Assembly (NCBI GenBank): GCA_037178975.1
Contig: JASJZH010000005.1
Location: 2,232,001-2,296,000 of the forward strand
Origin: Oscheius tipulae
Taxonomy: Eukaryota > Nematoda > Chromadorea > Rhabditida > Rhabditidae
DNA: 64,000 nt
Direction: 5' to 3'
Position numbers and translations under genes: made by a program. A model generated the notes under the pieces. It ran no database searches and was not told the origin of the DNA. It saw only the letters and a list, made by a program, of their open reading frames with translations. Each line of letters opens with the position of its first letter. Positions within the stretch are counted from its first letter, which is position 1. Shown here piece by piece: positions 13,689-23,458 of this stretch.

Positions 13689-14319
13689 ATGGAAAAAAAG
13701 TGCGTGCGGATTGGAAATCGCTCTATTAACATCCAAGAACAATGGCTTTCAAACCTTCGTTTTGCGGATGATGTAGTATTAGTCTCTACTTTCGCTGCTG
13801 CAGCTGAACAAATGCTTCAAGAACTATCCGATGCCAGCAAAACGGTAGGATTAGAATTGAACATAGAAAATACATTTGTTACAACAGAAAAATAGAAAAT
13901 ACATTTGTTGCAACAGAAGACCAGCAGTTATCAAAGTAGAAGGAGTGAGGATCCAATACAAGACCAAAGTAATCTACTTGGGCCAAAGAGTTTCGTTTGG
14001 CAGGAACCCAGCACTTGAAATCTCAAGAAGGATCCGTGCTGCTTGGAGATGTTTCAACAAGTTCCACCAACTCCTTACCAGCAGGGCCGTTTCCATTCGA
14101 CACAAGAGAAAAATCTTCATATCCTGTATTGAACCGGCCCTCCTTTATGCAAGCGAAACATGGACTCTTCGAGAACGGGACTGTACGAAACTAGTGATCG
14201 CTCAGAGAAGAATGCTCCGAAGATGTCTTGGTGTCACTTTGCTGGATAGGCGGACAAACGACTTAAGACGATCTGATACATTCGAGAAAAGAGTCCATAC
14301 TTTTCGTCAGTATTTATGA
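13689..14319 (+). mobile_element. RTE-type non-LTR retrotransposon fragment (RT domain end)
   Basis: It translates to the last part of a reverse transcriptase: the catalytic LRFADDVVLVS box at about 13758-13790, then the RTE 'thumb' features [41 protein letters not shown] and AQRRMLRRCLGVTLLDRR. A 28-base tandem duplication near 13862-13918 (ATAGAAAATACATTTGTT twice) breaks the frame, and the N-terminal endonuclease and most of the RT are absent. It is a dead 3' fragment. Related fragments lie at 16848-17130 and 52560-52990. Confidence 0.85.
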
Positions 14320-14360
14320 ACTTGTACTTTGTTCTCAACCTGCTTACAATTTAGACGGCC

Positions 14361-16129
14361 CTAGATGCTTGAGATTCCTCTGCCTGGCGTTCGTTGAGAA
14401 GTGACAGCAGTTGTTCTCTTCTTACAAAAGATCTGCCAAGGCCTGTAGTTTTGAATGAAAATCACGAGTACTATTCCTTCGAGAAGACTGAAAGAGCCGA
14501 CACCGCATACAATTGCCAGAGCGAAGCCTATAAAAGTGGGATTTATCCCTTTTATAAGAATTTACCTTTAGCAGTAGGGCTTTTGGTGTAAATTGAAATA
14601 AATAGGCAGAAATAAGGGATGGCGATCACTGATACAGGTACCACAACTTGCATAAACAGCTGTAGCATGAATTTGTGTTGCATTCGAGAAAGATTTGCTG
14701 ACATTTGTGTTGTTGATGTCAGTTTGATTGACATAATCCAGTAGTAGAGACCAGGGATGGCAATTAGAAATACAAACCAGAAGACTATTGCAAGGCCAGC
14801 ATGGGAAAGATATGACTCGAAGCTGCACGCGATGAAGTTGGGAATTTTTAGAAGTTCGATTGTTACACAGGACCATTCCTAAAAGAGTAAACAAATGAAT
14901 CGGAAGCTATGAACCGCCTACTTTATTTAGCTCATTGAGGATGTCCTCCTGTGATTTGGCAAAATGCGCCCATTCTATCAAGCCAGCATTCACACATGTC
15001 AATGCATAAGCAGCACTGAGCAGAAACATGTATTTTATCGGATAGCCGTCAAAGCCCTTGATAATTTTGAAGCGGTAAAAGAACAAGTTGTAGGTCGTTG
15101 CGATACCCATCATTTCAAAAAACCATAGCATTGAAACATACACATGAACAGGAATAGGCAATAGTAAGAAGCTGTCCAGATAGCCCATGTAATAGGGGAA
15201 AAGAATAACAGGACGAGAAATGTTGCCCTGAAAAAATACTTTCTGGTTCAGTTTATCCCAAATAAAGGGCTCGGATAGTCAAGTGAATAGGATAATGGAA
15301 TATAGTCCATTTCCAACGGATAGTGGCACCTCAGTTTGAAGCCCGAACCTCGGTGTTTGCGCGTGCAGAAAAAGTTTTCCCATTTTCCATTTTTCACCAT
15401 CGAAAATGAGATCCGAATTACGAAAAGGAAACTGAAAACACACGAAAATCCAATTGCTAATTTAAGAATTAGAAAATTGGCTTTTTTTCGGCTCGCAAAT
15501 CATGGCGGGACCCAAATTTCGTTTTCGAAAAATCTTTAAAGAATTGCCTCACTGCCACTATTCGTTGGAAACAGACTATACAAAGAAAACGAAGTCTCGC
15601 CAGACTCGCAAGTTCAATCCCCGTGGTATTACATGGAGGTAGTCACTTTGGCATGTCTCGCCAGACTAGCCTGTACAGCGAATCCCGTAGCCTGAGCAAC
15701 CTTGATCATTCAACGCGCTTATCTTCACTCCAAAAACTCCCCAAGACTTTCCGGATGTGATTGGTCAGGTGAAATGCCTTAAGTACCGAAAAAAAGTTTT
15801 TTAAACAGTCCCAAATTGCAGGGTATTTCTAGTTCCTTAGAGGTTTTAACTTTGTTTTTTTTAAGATACCAGTTCTATGTCAGGTTTAGAGTGGCTCAAA
15901 AAGACAGACAAAAAGATAAACTAACTATGAAGTCCATGGCTGTTGTGACTAGCTGATGATACAGCAAAGGCCATCGATACGCATTCATCTGCTTCGGAGA
16001 GCGACAGATGATGCAGTAAATAATGTAAGAGTTGAATGTGACAACAAGGACAAGATGAAAATGACAGAAGGTATGGTATGCGGGGATGCGATTGCTTTCC
16101 ACTAGTGGGTCACAATATTGCTGCACCAT
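14361..16129 (-). CDS. Serpentine chemoreceptor, class H (Srh) type
   Basis: Seven-transmembrane receptor of nematode chemosensory neurons. Exons 15926-16129, 14922-15227, 14566-14878 and 14361-14527 join in phase and end at TAG 14361-14363. Srh-like marks are SPKQMNAYRWPLLYHQ between the first helices, GYLDSFLLLPIPVHVYVSM, the block SRMQHKFMLQLFMQVVVPVS in the third cytoplasmic loop/helix 6, and NYRPWQIF at the C terminus. No premature stop is seen. The first intron (15228-15925) is unusually long because it holds a MITE (15301-15580). The assigned start leaves a slightly short N terminus; another upstream exon is possible. A neighbouring partner for a chemosensory GPCR in this window is the ciliary transport gene IFT121, but they are not linked as an operon. 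Confidence 0.82.
15301..15580. mobile_element. MITE, family with TATAGTCCATTTCCAACG ends (copy A)
   Basis: The left end TATAGTCCATTTCCAACG plus GATAGTGGCA pairs with the right end TGCCACTATTCGTTGGAAAC plus AGACTATA. The interior right half (AATTTCGTTTTCGAAAAATC then TTTAAAGAATTG) matches copy B at 39667-39892 in reverse orientation. It lies in the first intron of the Srh gene and has no coding capacity. Confidence 0.82.
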
Positions 16130-16436
16130 ATTTTGAAGTTGGCACAGCTGAGAGAAAAAGGTTATCAGTACGAACAGGGTAAACCGGATGCTACAATAAT
16201 GTAGTTGACATAAATGACGAGAGCGTCAATTTCCCAAAAGAGAGCTCTCGAAACTTTTGTATTTCATTTCACCTGTCCATACTTTTTAGCTAGTACGTTT
16301 CAGTGCACATTGACACGCAATGTTTCACCTGTTGTCTGACTTCCGTGCGCTAGGTAAACCACAAAACACACTTTCCTCTATAGAAATCAAAACACAAGAA
16401 TGTTAATGAACACTGCACAACGGGTTTTTAATGGGT

Positions 16437-16552
16437 ATGTGATAATTGGCAGAGCTGAAGAAAATAAGACCCAAAACCGACTAATGGGGATTTCGTGCCT
16501 TGCCTCGGCTAGTGTGTATTAAAAAGTAGTGGTGTCTGCCAATTATCACATA
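16437..16552. mobile_element. 116-bp MITE with 18-bp terminal inverted repeats
   Basis: TATGTGATAATTGGCAGA at 16437-16454 is mirrored by TCTGCCAATTATCACATA at 16535-16552. The outermost bases are TA at both ends, compatible with TA target duplication. The core of about 80 bases is non-coding. Confidence 0.72.
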
Positions 16553-16847
16553 AAAAAAGGCTGGTCTTGTACTGGTTCGTCGCGAGGAGGAGGAAGCAAC
16601 AGCGGAAGAAGCACTAGGAGACGAAGAAAAACGTTGAGAGGAAGCCGTCGCGGATGAAGAAGGCGACGAAGAGACAGATATCCAAATCCAAGGAGTCTGT
16701 GCTCCGAAGTGACGAGATGAACACAATTAACAAGCACATAGAACCACGTAGCAAAGAGATCATAAAGTAATGATGTAAAAGTAAAGATATCGCTTTAGAC
16801 TAGTCTTATTCGGAAGTTCGATTACATGCACCACAGAAAACTAGGAG

Positions 16848-17130
16848 TTGTCTCGGAGAATCAGAGCTGCATGGGGTGCGTTCAATCGTCATCGTCTGTT
16901 CCTTACCAAGAGGACCGTGCCAACTAGGATGAAGAGGCGAGTGTATCTGACCTGTATCGTGCCAAGTTTGCTGTATGGCTGTAAAGTTTGGACCCTTCGA
17001 GCTGATGAGTTGAAGAAGCTGACAACCGTACAGAGACGACAGTAAAGAGCAATGCTCGGCCTTACTCTTCTCAACCGTGTGAGGAACGAAAATGTTCGAA
17101 GAATGACCTAGAACGGAGCGAGATGGTCGA
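16848..17130 (+). mobile_element. RTE-type retrotransposon 3' fragment (second copy)
   Basis: It translates SRRIRAAWGAFNRHRLFLTK, CIVPSLLYGCKVWTL and LTTVQRRQ, then a stop and AMLGLTLLNRVRN, the same RT C-terminal region as 13876-14319. Stop codons inside show it is dead. Confidence 0.8.
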
Positions 17131-17276
17131 GAGCCCCGACTGAATGAACAGATAGGTCGACTGTTCTTTCCCGTCGTTCGTCAAAGACCCCAAAGAAAAA
17201 TAGAAGCTTTTCGACAGATATATACCATTCTATTCTATCTTCTTCGTGTCAAATCCTTTGCTCTTCTTGTTGCTCT

Positions 17277-19685
17277 CTAGACATGGCGCGTCTCGACCAT
17301 GCTCTTGACTCCCTCGAACTGTCGCGACTTGGCTTGCCAGTACTTTCCATTCGTGCAGTAAATCTGCTTCCTCGTCATCTCGTCCGTGACGAGATCGAAC
17401 CAGAGTGGCTGGGTCGGGAGCTGTTGATGTTCCTTCCTCGTCCTCTGGGCAGCTTCGAGGACCTGCTTGTAGTACTGAGCTAAGGCAATGTTTCCCGCCT
17501 CCAGCTGGCGCATGTCGAGACGATGACGACTGTCCGACGGGGGCAGATTCGTTTCGAGTTCGTTCAAGCCCATGCTAAACTGGTTGAAGCCGTAGTAGTC
17601 CGGATAGCGATGGAGCTGCTTCTCACTGATCAATGTGTCCCGTATTCCTGTTGTGCTGGTCCGGTTGAGGTACTTGTTCCAGTAGCCGTGGAGACGGTAG
17701 CAGACACTGTCGTTCGGAGAGAGTACATCGCCGGTCACCTCGGTCGGATCCTTCATCCGTTTGAAGAGCAGCCGTCCCACGTAGCGACTTGACGACTGGA
17801 TTTGGAGCACACCCTCATGGCTGACACGACGCTGTTCGGGCGTGGCTGTGAGACCCTCGATCTTGCTGCGAACCTTTTGCCAGCTGTAGTCTTCGATAGT
17901 ACCGTTGGCGAGACGAAGGCGCACACGCTGTGGGTGCTCCATCTTCAGCTCGAAGCAGGCTCGCCACACACTGAACGTTGTCTCCAGTTCTGAAATAGGG
18001 TCGTCTTTCCTCTGTCTCTTTGCCTAATGACTTAACAAACTCACGAAATGTAGACCAAAAGCTCCATCCTTTCCCGTCAGCATGTCCGGCCGTGATCGGA
18101 GGATGATGGCTGACCTGCTCCCCATGATACCTCCATCCGGCCTCCTCGTAGTCAAAAGTCTCGCCAAGGATCGGATTGAAGGGCTTGCGACTGCGACCGA
18201 CTTTGGTCAAGTAAGTGCTGAAGGCGAATCCCGTCACGAGACTCATCCTCTCCTCCGGGCATTTTGCGACGGCAGCCTGATCCAGCAGATTGGCAAAGTA
18301 CAGCTCCTCACAGACAACCTGAACTAGTCCGAGCGGCTCATATTGGGTCAGAGGCAGACCCAGCTTGGCGACGACCATCTGGGTGAAGGCCTTGAATCCG
18401 ATGGCATCCCCAGGGACCTGCGGGGTCGGTAGTAAAGTCCTACGCGCCTTAACCTGCTTATTGACCACCGACTCTTCGATCTTCTTCTCGACCTTGATTC
18501 TCTTTGACTGGATCTTCTCAGGCTGTGGGGGAGGCGGCAACGGGATCGTGATGACGGGTTTCGGCTGGTCGAGGACTTTCTGGACACGGGTCAGGACCTC
18601 CTTCTTCGACTGGATCTCAGCCTCAGTCCTGGCGACTTCCATCGACGTCAGTTTCGTCTTGGTCCTCGTCGAGAAGAGCTCCCTCTCCGTCGCCTCACTC
18701 AACTCTAATTCTTCCGAATCCTCCGAATCCTCGTCGTCCTCAGAGTTCGGAGGCGGCTGAGCATTCGGCGTGGTGGCCTTGCTTGAAGAAGCAGATGATT
18801 TCTCAGTTTTGGTTACTGTGGAGACGGCAGTTCTCGGCTTGGCCAGACCCAGAAGAGCGCGTTCCTCCTCGTTGATTGTCTTCATTTCCGCCAGACACTT
18901 AGTCGACTTCTCCAAGACTGTCAAAGTCAGCTGTTGCATCTCCTAAAAGAGTGAATGTCCATCATTGTTTGCTTTCTGTTTATTTGAGCAATCAAAACTA
19001 TGAAAACTTTTGATTCTTTCGAAAAACTGTAAATTACAAAGTCAGGAGAGTAGCGATACTACGGACAGAGACAGGGACAGAGTGTAACCTACCTTGACAG
19101 CATCAAGGACCTTGAAGCACGTCGGATCCATATCCCATCCTCTGAAGTCATCCGTGACGGTGATCGTACTGATAGTTGTTGTGAGGCTCGGTCCGGCCAT
19201 GTTCTTCTCCCGACTGGCTAACTCCTGTCGATAGAGACGATGATTCTTGATCAGGTATTTGAACGTGTTGCCGAGTTTCTGGTCGTTCGGTGTCAAGATG
19301 ACCTTGTCCGTCAGTCCAAACACAATCGTCGCACGACGTTCGCTAATATTCACGGTGACACGAGCCAAGTCGACAATGGTAGAGAGGCCGACCGAGTCGG
19401 TACGGCTGCGATCTCTCAGCTCCAGATGGCCATTGTCCAGAATGCCTCGAACCTTCTTCCTGCGATTGCGCGGACGATTCTTGCCGCTCCACTTGGCCGA
19501 CAGATCAAGTTGGAAGCTTTCAGGCTTCTCCGAGCAACGCTCAGTCGGGTAGTCGGGCAGGGCCGTCTGTTGACCTTCGGACTTCCGAAAGACATTCGTC
19601 ATCCTGCGGACTACTGGAAGTTGCTGGGTTTAGGTTTAGGCTGTTAAGTCAACTCACAATTCTTCGGCTGTGCAGCAGCAGCCAT
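17277..19685 (-). CDS. Oxysterol-binding-protein-related protein (ORP) with PH domain
   Basis: Lipid-transfer protein acting at membrane contact sites. Exons 19658-19685, 19093-about 19618, 18045-18942 and 17277-17989 splice in phase. The N terminus (about residues 20-150) reads as a PH domain (QLDLSAKWSGKNR, then VILTPNDQKLGNTFKYLIK). A central acidic/coiled, proline-rich linker (NSEDDEDSEDSEELELSE; IPLPPPPQPEK) precedes the ORD lipid-binding domain, which has NPILGETFDY and the signature GEQVSHHPPITA, the histidines that contact phosphoinositide head groups. The C-terminal ORD half has KYLNRTSTTGIRDTLI and FNQFSMGLNELE. There is no visible FFAT motif or transmembrane helix. Nematode genomes carry a handful of ORPs; which paralogue this is, I cannot say. 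Confidence 0.88.
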
Positions 19686-21046
19686 CTGGTAGGGCTGTCG
19701 AGATATCTTTTTGAGAGGTTTTTTTTATGCTGCAGAGAACAAAATTTTGAAAAGCTTTTTTCAAAGTTGTTCGGAATTGAAACAATGTGAAATTTTTCTA
19801 TAACAAATCCAACAAGGGTAAGCCTTGCCTTGCTCGCTTTTGTTTTGTAGTGACAGACGGGCACACAGACGGGACGGATGGACATCATTGAATTTTAGTA
19901 GCAGAAAGATAGAAGCGGCACGGAGCATCTCTGTGCCGGTTCTATCTCTTTGCTAAATTATAGCGACCAATAAAGTTGTTTTTTTTTTCAAAATATTCTT
20001 TTCAAACAAAACAAAAAGTCTTTTCCGCATCTAAGTTGAATTGGCTAAAGTACTCGTCAAGCTCTACAAAAATATCCACTTTGAGTCCGAAATTCGACAA
20101 TCTCCCTCCCAAATTTTGACCAAGTTTCGCCCGTGGCACCGTGGCAAGTGAGTATTTTCTGATAATTTTGGTATGTATCGATAACACTCTCTCTGCCTCT
20201 ATGTTTCTATGTCTCTCTGTCTAAACCTTCATTTTCATTTGCAAAGTCTCCTTGTTTCCCTGTCTCTCTGTTAATTGAAAAACAGACAAGGAGAGACATA
20301 TTTTTCGTCTGCTACTTTTTTATACCTTTTCCGCTTTTCGACTAAGTCTACTCAATTATCTTCCATACCTTTCAATCTCCACATGTTCGGTCTCTCTGGT
20401 CTGTCTTATTATTCAGTAAGGGTGGACAGAACTGGAATACTGTTAAAAACCCATTGTGTTGGTTCCGCTACTCGCAGTGACTTTTATATGAATACTAATA
20501 GTTTCATTTTCAGTTTTGTCTGCTATTGATCTTCGTTTCTTTTGGATCTAATCTATGAAAGTGTGATGGTTTCTATGGCGGACTCTGTCTGTTTGTTTGT
20601 ATTTGGTCAATCACGAAAACACCCTCGTTTCAGTCTTATCATAACTTCTCCCGTACAGTCATTGAGTGAATGGAGAGGAAGACAAAAATAACGTTCTGCG
20701 GATCAGCCTTTGGATGTAAAATTTGATAGATTTGTTGGAAAAGCGGATATATATTGCAACTACTAAAGACGGACGAATCCAGTGAATAAACTTCGTTCCT
20801 TTTATTATTAGTCATTTCAGACTGTTCACCTTGGGGTTAATTTGTGGGTGTTTGTTTCGTTTAACGTGAAGAGCTGCATGATAATTACTTTTGGATAAAT
20901 TTCGTACTTGTATAGCTAATTTAGTCCATCAGACTTCTGCAAGGTACAAAGTCAGGCGGTATTATTGTTTACAGATTAAAACCGTCCGTCACTGTTATGA
21001 GTTTTTTTTTCTTCCCTTATCCGATGTATTCCAAAGATTAAGTGCT
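19686..21046. other. Intergenic region with CTCTGTCT-type low-complexity tract
   Basis: About 1.36 kb without convincing coding sequence. Pyrimidine-rich CTCTCTGCCTCTATGTTTCT-type tracts lie near 20188-20275. The downstream end holds the promoter of the small secreted protein. Confidence 0.5.
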
Positions 21047-21057
21047 GGCTATATAAG
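21047..21057 (+). promoter_or_regulatory. Likely TATA box of the cysteine-rich secreted protein gene
   Basis: GGCTATATAAGCTG is an excellent TATA element about 50 bases upstream of the ATG at 21102, leaving room for a short 5' leader. Confidence 0.6.
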
Positions 21058-21101
21058 CTGCCGGTCTATAATTTTCTTCATACGAGTTTATTCTCCTCGA
21101 C

Positions 21102-21431
21102 ATGGCTCGTCTTCTTCTCGTTCTTCTCCTTGCCTTTGTGGCTACCACGACTGCTATCATCAACTGCTGCGCCTATGCACAATCTTGCAGGACCGCCTGT
21201 GTTCAGATGGGATGCAGTATCAGTACGTTTTGCATTATTTCGTGGAGTATAAATAAACTTACAGTGTACTGCTGTGGAAATGGCTGCACCAGTGGATCAC
21301 AATACTTCGGTCCTTGCGAATGTATCTGCGGTGGATGCCCCAATATGGTTCTGGCCAAGTATGGACTTCTCGGCAAGGCTCTGGGAGATACTGTCTTTAT
21401 CAACGACGACAACTTTACCATTCTGCACTAA
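21102..21431 (+). CDS. Small secreted cysteine-rich protein, unknown function
   Basis: Exon 1 (21102-21222) and exon 2 (21265-21431) flank a 42-base intron (GTACGTTTTG...AACTTACAG). Because 42 is a multiple of three and contains no stop, the unspliced frame also stays open. The spliced product is about 95 residues. It starts with a signal peptide (MARLLLVLLLAFVATTTA) followed by a dense Cys region with 12 cysteines in about 50 residues (NCC, SC, AC, GC, YCC, GC, PCECIC, GGC), then a Cys-free tail ending FTILH. A strong TATA box precedes it. The pattern suggests a disulfide-knotted extracellular peptide, but I recognise no named family. The stop is only about 26 bases before the left end of the Tc1-like transposon, so the 3' UTR is supplied or interrupted by that insertion. 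Confidence 0.72.
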   Translation: MARLLLVLLLAFVATTTAIINCCAYAQSCRTACVQMGCSISTFCIISWSINKLTVYCCGNGCTSGSQYFGPCECICGGCPNMVLAKYGLLGKALGDTVFINDDNFTILH

Positions 21432-21457
21432 ACCCGAGTATTTGACTTAATGAAATA

Positions 21458-22955
21458 TAGTCCGCGACAAAAGTTTTGGTACACCTGGATTTATATGATA
21501 ATGAAATGCATGCAAGCTGAAACTACGGCAGCAAACTAGTATTCAAGGAGGGATAACATTACATAAGTTTCGAACAAAACGATGAAGTAGAATGTTTCTT
21601 ATTACAAAGTTTCTAAAATACCCGCGACAAAAGTATTGGTACAGTTTGCGTGCGCGGAGTTTTTCAACATTTTTTGTGATTATGTTGCTATTTATCCTTT
21701 TCATTTGCACTTTATTGGTCATTGTGTAAACTTCAGGAACAAGAATGCTCAGTGAAAACACGAAGCAACTTATTATCAGCAGTTACGCGGATGTGAAATC
21801 TTATCGCCGCGTAGCTCAAATCTTCGGGATCAGCAAGTCGACTGTGATGTCCGTTATCAAGAAAAAGAAGTCTAGAAGAATGGGAAGACCTAAAAAAATT
21901 AAACCACGTGACGTACGAAGGCTGAAGCGTCACATTATCTCCGAAACTAGAGCCGGTCGTCGTCTAACATCGCGTTCCATTCAGCCCAGCTTGGGTGTGG
22001 ATTGTGATAGACGTACCATTCAACGCGTGCTAAAGAGCAATAATATTCTCTACGAGTTTCATCAGAAAAAGTTGCCTCTCAGTGACGTTGACAAGACGAG
22101 ACGCCTGAACTTTGCCCGCCTTCATATTATCAATGGTACGGATTTCTCTAAATGGATTTTCAGCGACGAAAAGCGCTTCAATTTGGACGGGCCGGACAAT
22201 TTGGGCTCTTACAATACGAGTACAGTCAAATTGGAGCGCGTAAAGCATCAGATGGGTGGCGGATCTATCATGATTCTTGGAGCTATCAGCAGTAAAGGGC
22301 ATCTTATCATCAAAGTACGTTTCGTACCTTTTTTAGCGTTGATACATCGAGTTCAGCGAGTCAGTGATCACTACAAAAGCGCCGACTATGAAAAGGATCT
22401 TCGCACTGAGCTATTTCCGTGGTGCAGGAAAGAAATGGGCCGTCAACAATGGTACTGGCAGCAAGACAACGCCAAAATCCATACTTCTAAGCTCATTGCT
22501 AACTGTATAGAAGAAGAGGGAGTGAGAGCGATCCAGTGGCCTGCAAGAAGTCCGGATTTGAACATTATGGAAAACATCTGGGCCGTTCTCCAAGATAAAG
22601 TTTACGAAAGCCGCCAATTCAACAACAAAGAAGAATTGTGGACGCAAATTAAGAAGTCTTCAAAAACTATCGACGAATCCCTGATCAGAGCTCTGTATAT
22701 GAGCATAAACAAGCGTCTTCTGGCAGTTGTGGAGAAAAAAGGAGCCGAAGTATGACTACTCTCATAAGTGTACCAATACTTTTGTCGCGGGTATTTTGGA
22801 TATTTCGAAATAAAAAACATTCTACTTCATCGTTTTGTTGGAAACTTATGTGACGTTATTCTCTCTTGAATACTAGTTTGCTGTCGTAGTTTCAGGTTGC
22901 ATGCATTTCATTATCATATAAATCCAGGTGTACCAAAACTTTTGTCGCGGACTAT
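21458..22955 (+). mobile_element. Tc1/mariner-type transposon, apparently intact
   Basis: Terminal inverted repeats of about 186 bp (21458-21643 and 22769-22955). Within each repeat the motif CCGCGACAAAAGT(T/A)TTGGTACA occurs twice, at the outer edge and at the inner edge, the IR/DR layout of Tc3- and Sleeping-Beauty-like elements, where both sites bind transposase. The ends abut TA dinucleotides (ATATAGTCCGCG versus CGCGGACTATAT), so the exact border is ambiguous by two bases. It contains one full-length transposase gene (21745-22755). Confidence 0.92.
21745..22755 (+). CDS. Tc1-family DD34E transposase
   Basis: Cut-and-paste transposase of the surrounding element. The 336-codon frame is open from ATG to TGA. 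The N-terminal region has paired helix-turn-helix DNA-binding segments (SYRRVAQIFGISKSTVMSVI; LTSRSIQPSLGVDCDRRTIQ) separated by a basic GRPKK hook. Catalytic residues: first Asp in WIFSDEKRFNLDGPDN, second Asp in WQQDNAKIHTS, and Glu in SPDLNIMENIW, 34 residues after the second Asp, so DD34E as in Tc1/Tc3. A 42-base stretch 22315-22356 (GTACGTTTCG...GAGTTCAG) has good donor and acceptor sites; removing it would give LIIKRVSDHYKSADY, closer to the family, so it is probably a real in-frame intron. No inactivating change is seen. Confidence 0.92.
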   Translation: MLSENTKQLIISSYADVKSYRRVAQIFGISKSTVMSVIKKKKSRRMGRPKKIKPRDVRRLKRHIISETRAGRRLTSRSIQPSLGVDCDRRTIQRVLKSNNILYEFHQKKLPLSDVDKTRRLNFARLHIINGTDFSKWIFSDEKRFNLDGPDNLGSYNTSTVKLERVKHQMGGGSIMILGAISSKGHLIIKVRFVPFLALIHRVQRVSDHYKSADYEKDLRTELFPWCRKEMGRQQWYWQQDNAKIHTSKLIANCIEEEGVRAIQWPARSPDLNIMENIWAVLQDKVYESRQFNNKEELWTQIKKSSKTIDESLIRALYMSINKRLLAVVEKKGAEV

Positions 22956-23458
22956 ATGTACACAATACTAAATCACTGTTCTTCTCATCCCATCTCGAAA
23001 TGTCGTTCTGACTAGTTTAGTTGACATGCCCCCAACAGATTGTGGATCGTCGCTATCCTTTTTTCATACATAGACATAGAATATAGTCCTTCACGGGATT
23101 TGCCTCCGCAGACCACTATCATCCCCAGCGCGACAGTTGCGGCTGCTTTCGTTCAGGCAATATTTAGTTCTCTAAAAGCTAAGATTGCATAGTTTATAAT
23201 ATAAACGCTGGTTTTGTCGGGAAAAACGTGCTCAAAAAGTGCGGACTGATAGTTTACGTGGTTGCAACCCCGCTAATTCTCAGGCGTCAAACCAATGTAG
23301 AGAGAGTCGACCCGTGCGCGGAAAACTACCGATATACGACTCTGACACTCTGACTCACTGTCTCTATGTGTCTCCATGTCTATGTGTTTCTGTCTGTCTC
23401 GTCAGTCTGTCAACAAACCAAAAAACACCAGCTTCCTGCAGTTTTATTTTGCATCGAT
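22956..23458. other. Intergenic region, no gene seen
   Basis: About 500 bases. A short pyrimidine-rich CTCTGACTC/CTGTCTCTATGTG tract lies at 23338-23400; nothing else is recognised. Confidence 0.45.

Noticed and set aside
16481-16737. Serine-rich minus-strand frames next to the 116-bp MITE
   Set aside because: Low-complexity GAAGA/GGAGGA tract with no start context; overlaps the MITE.
20180-20280. CRISPR-like or ordered repeat array
   Set aside because: Only irregular CTCTGTCT low complexity; no repeat-spacer pattern, and the window is eukaryotic.
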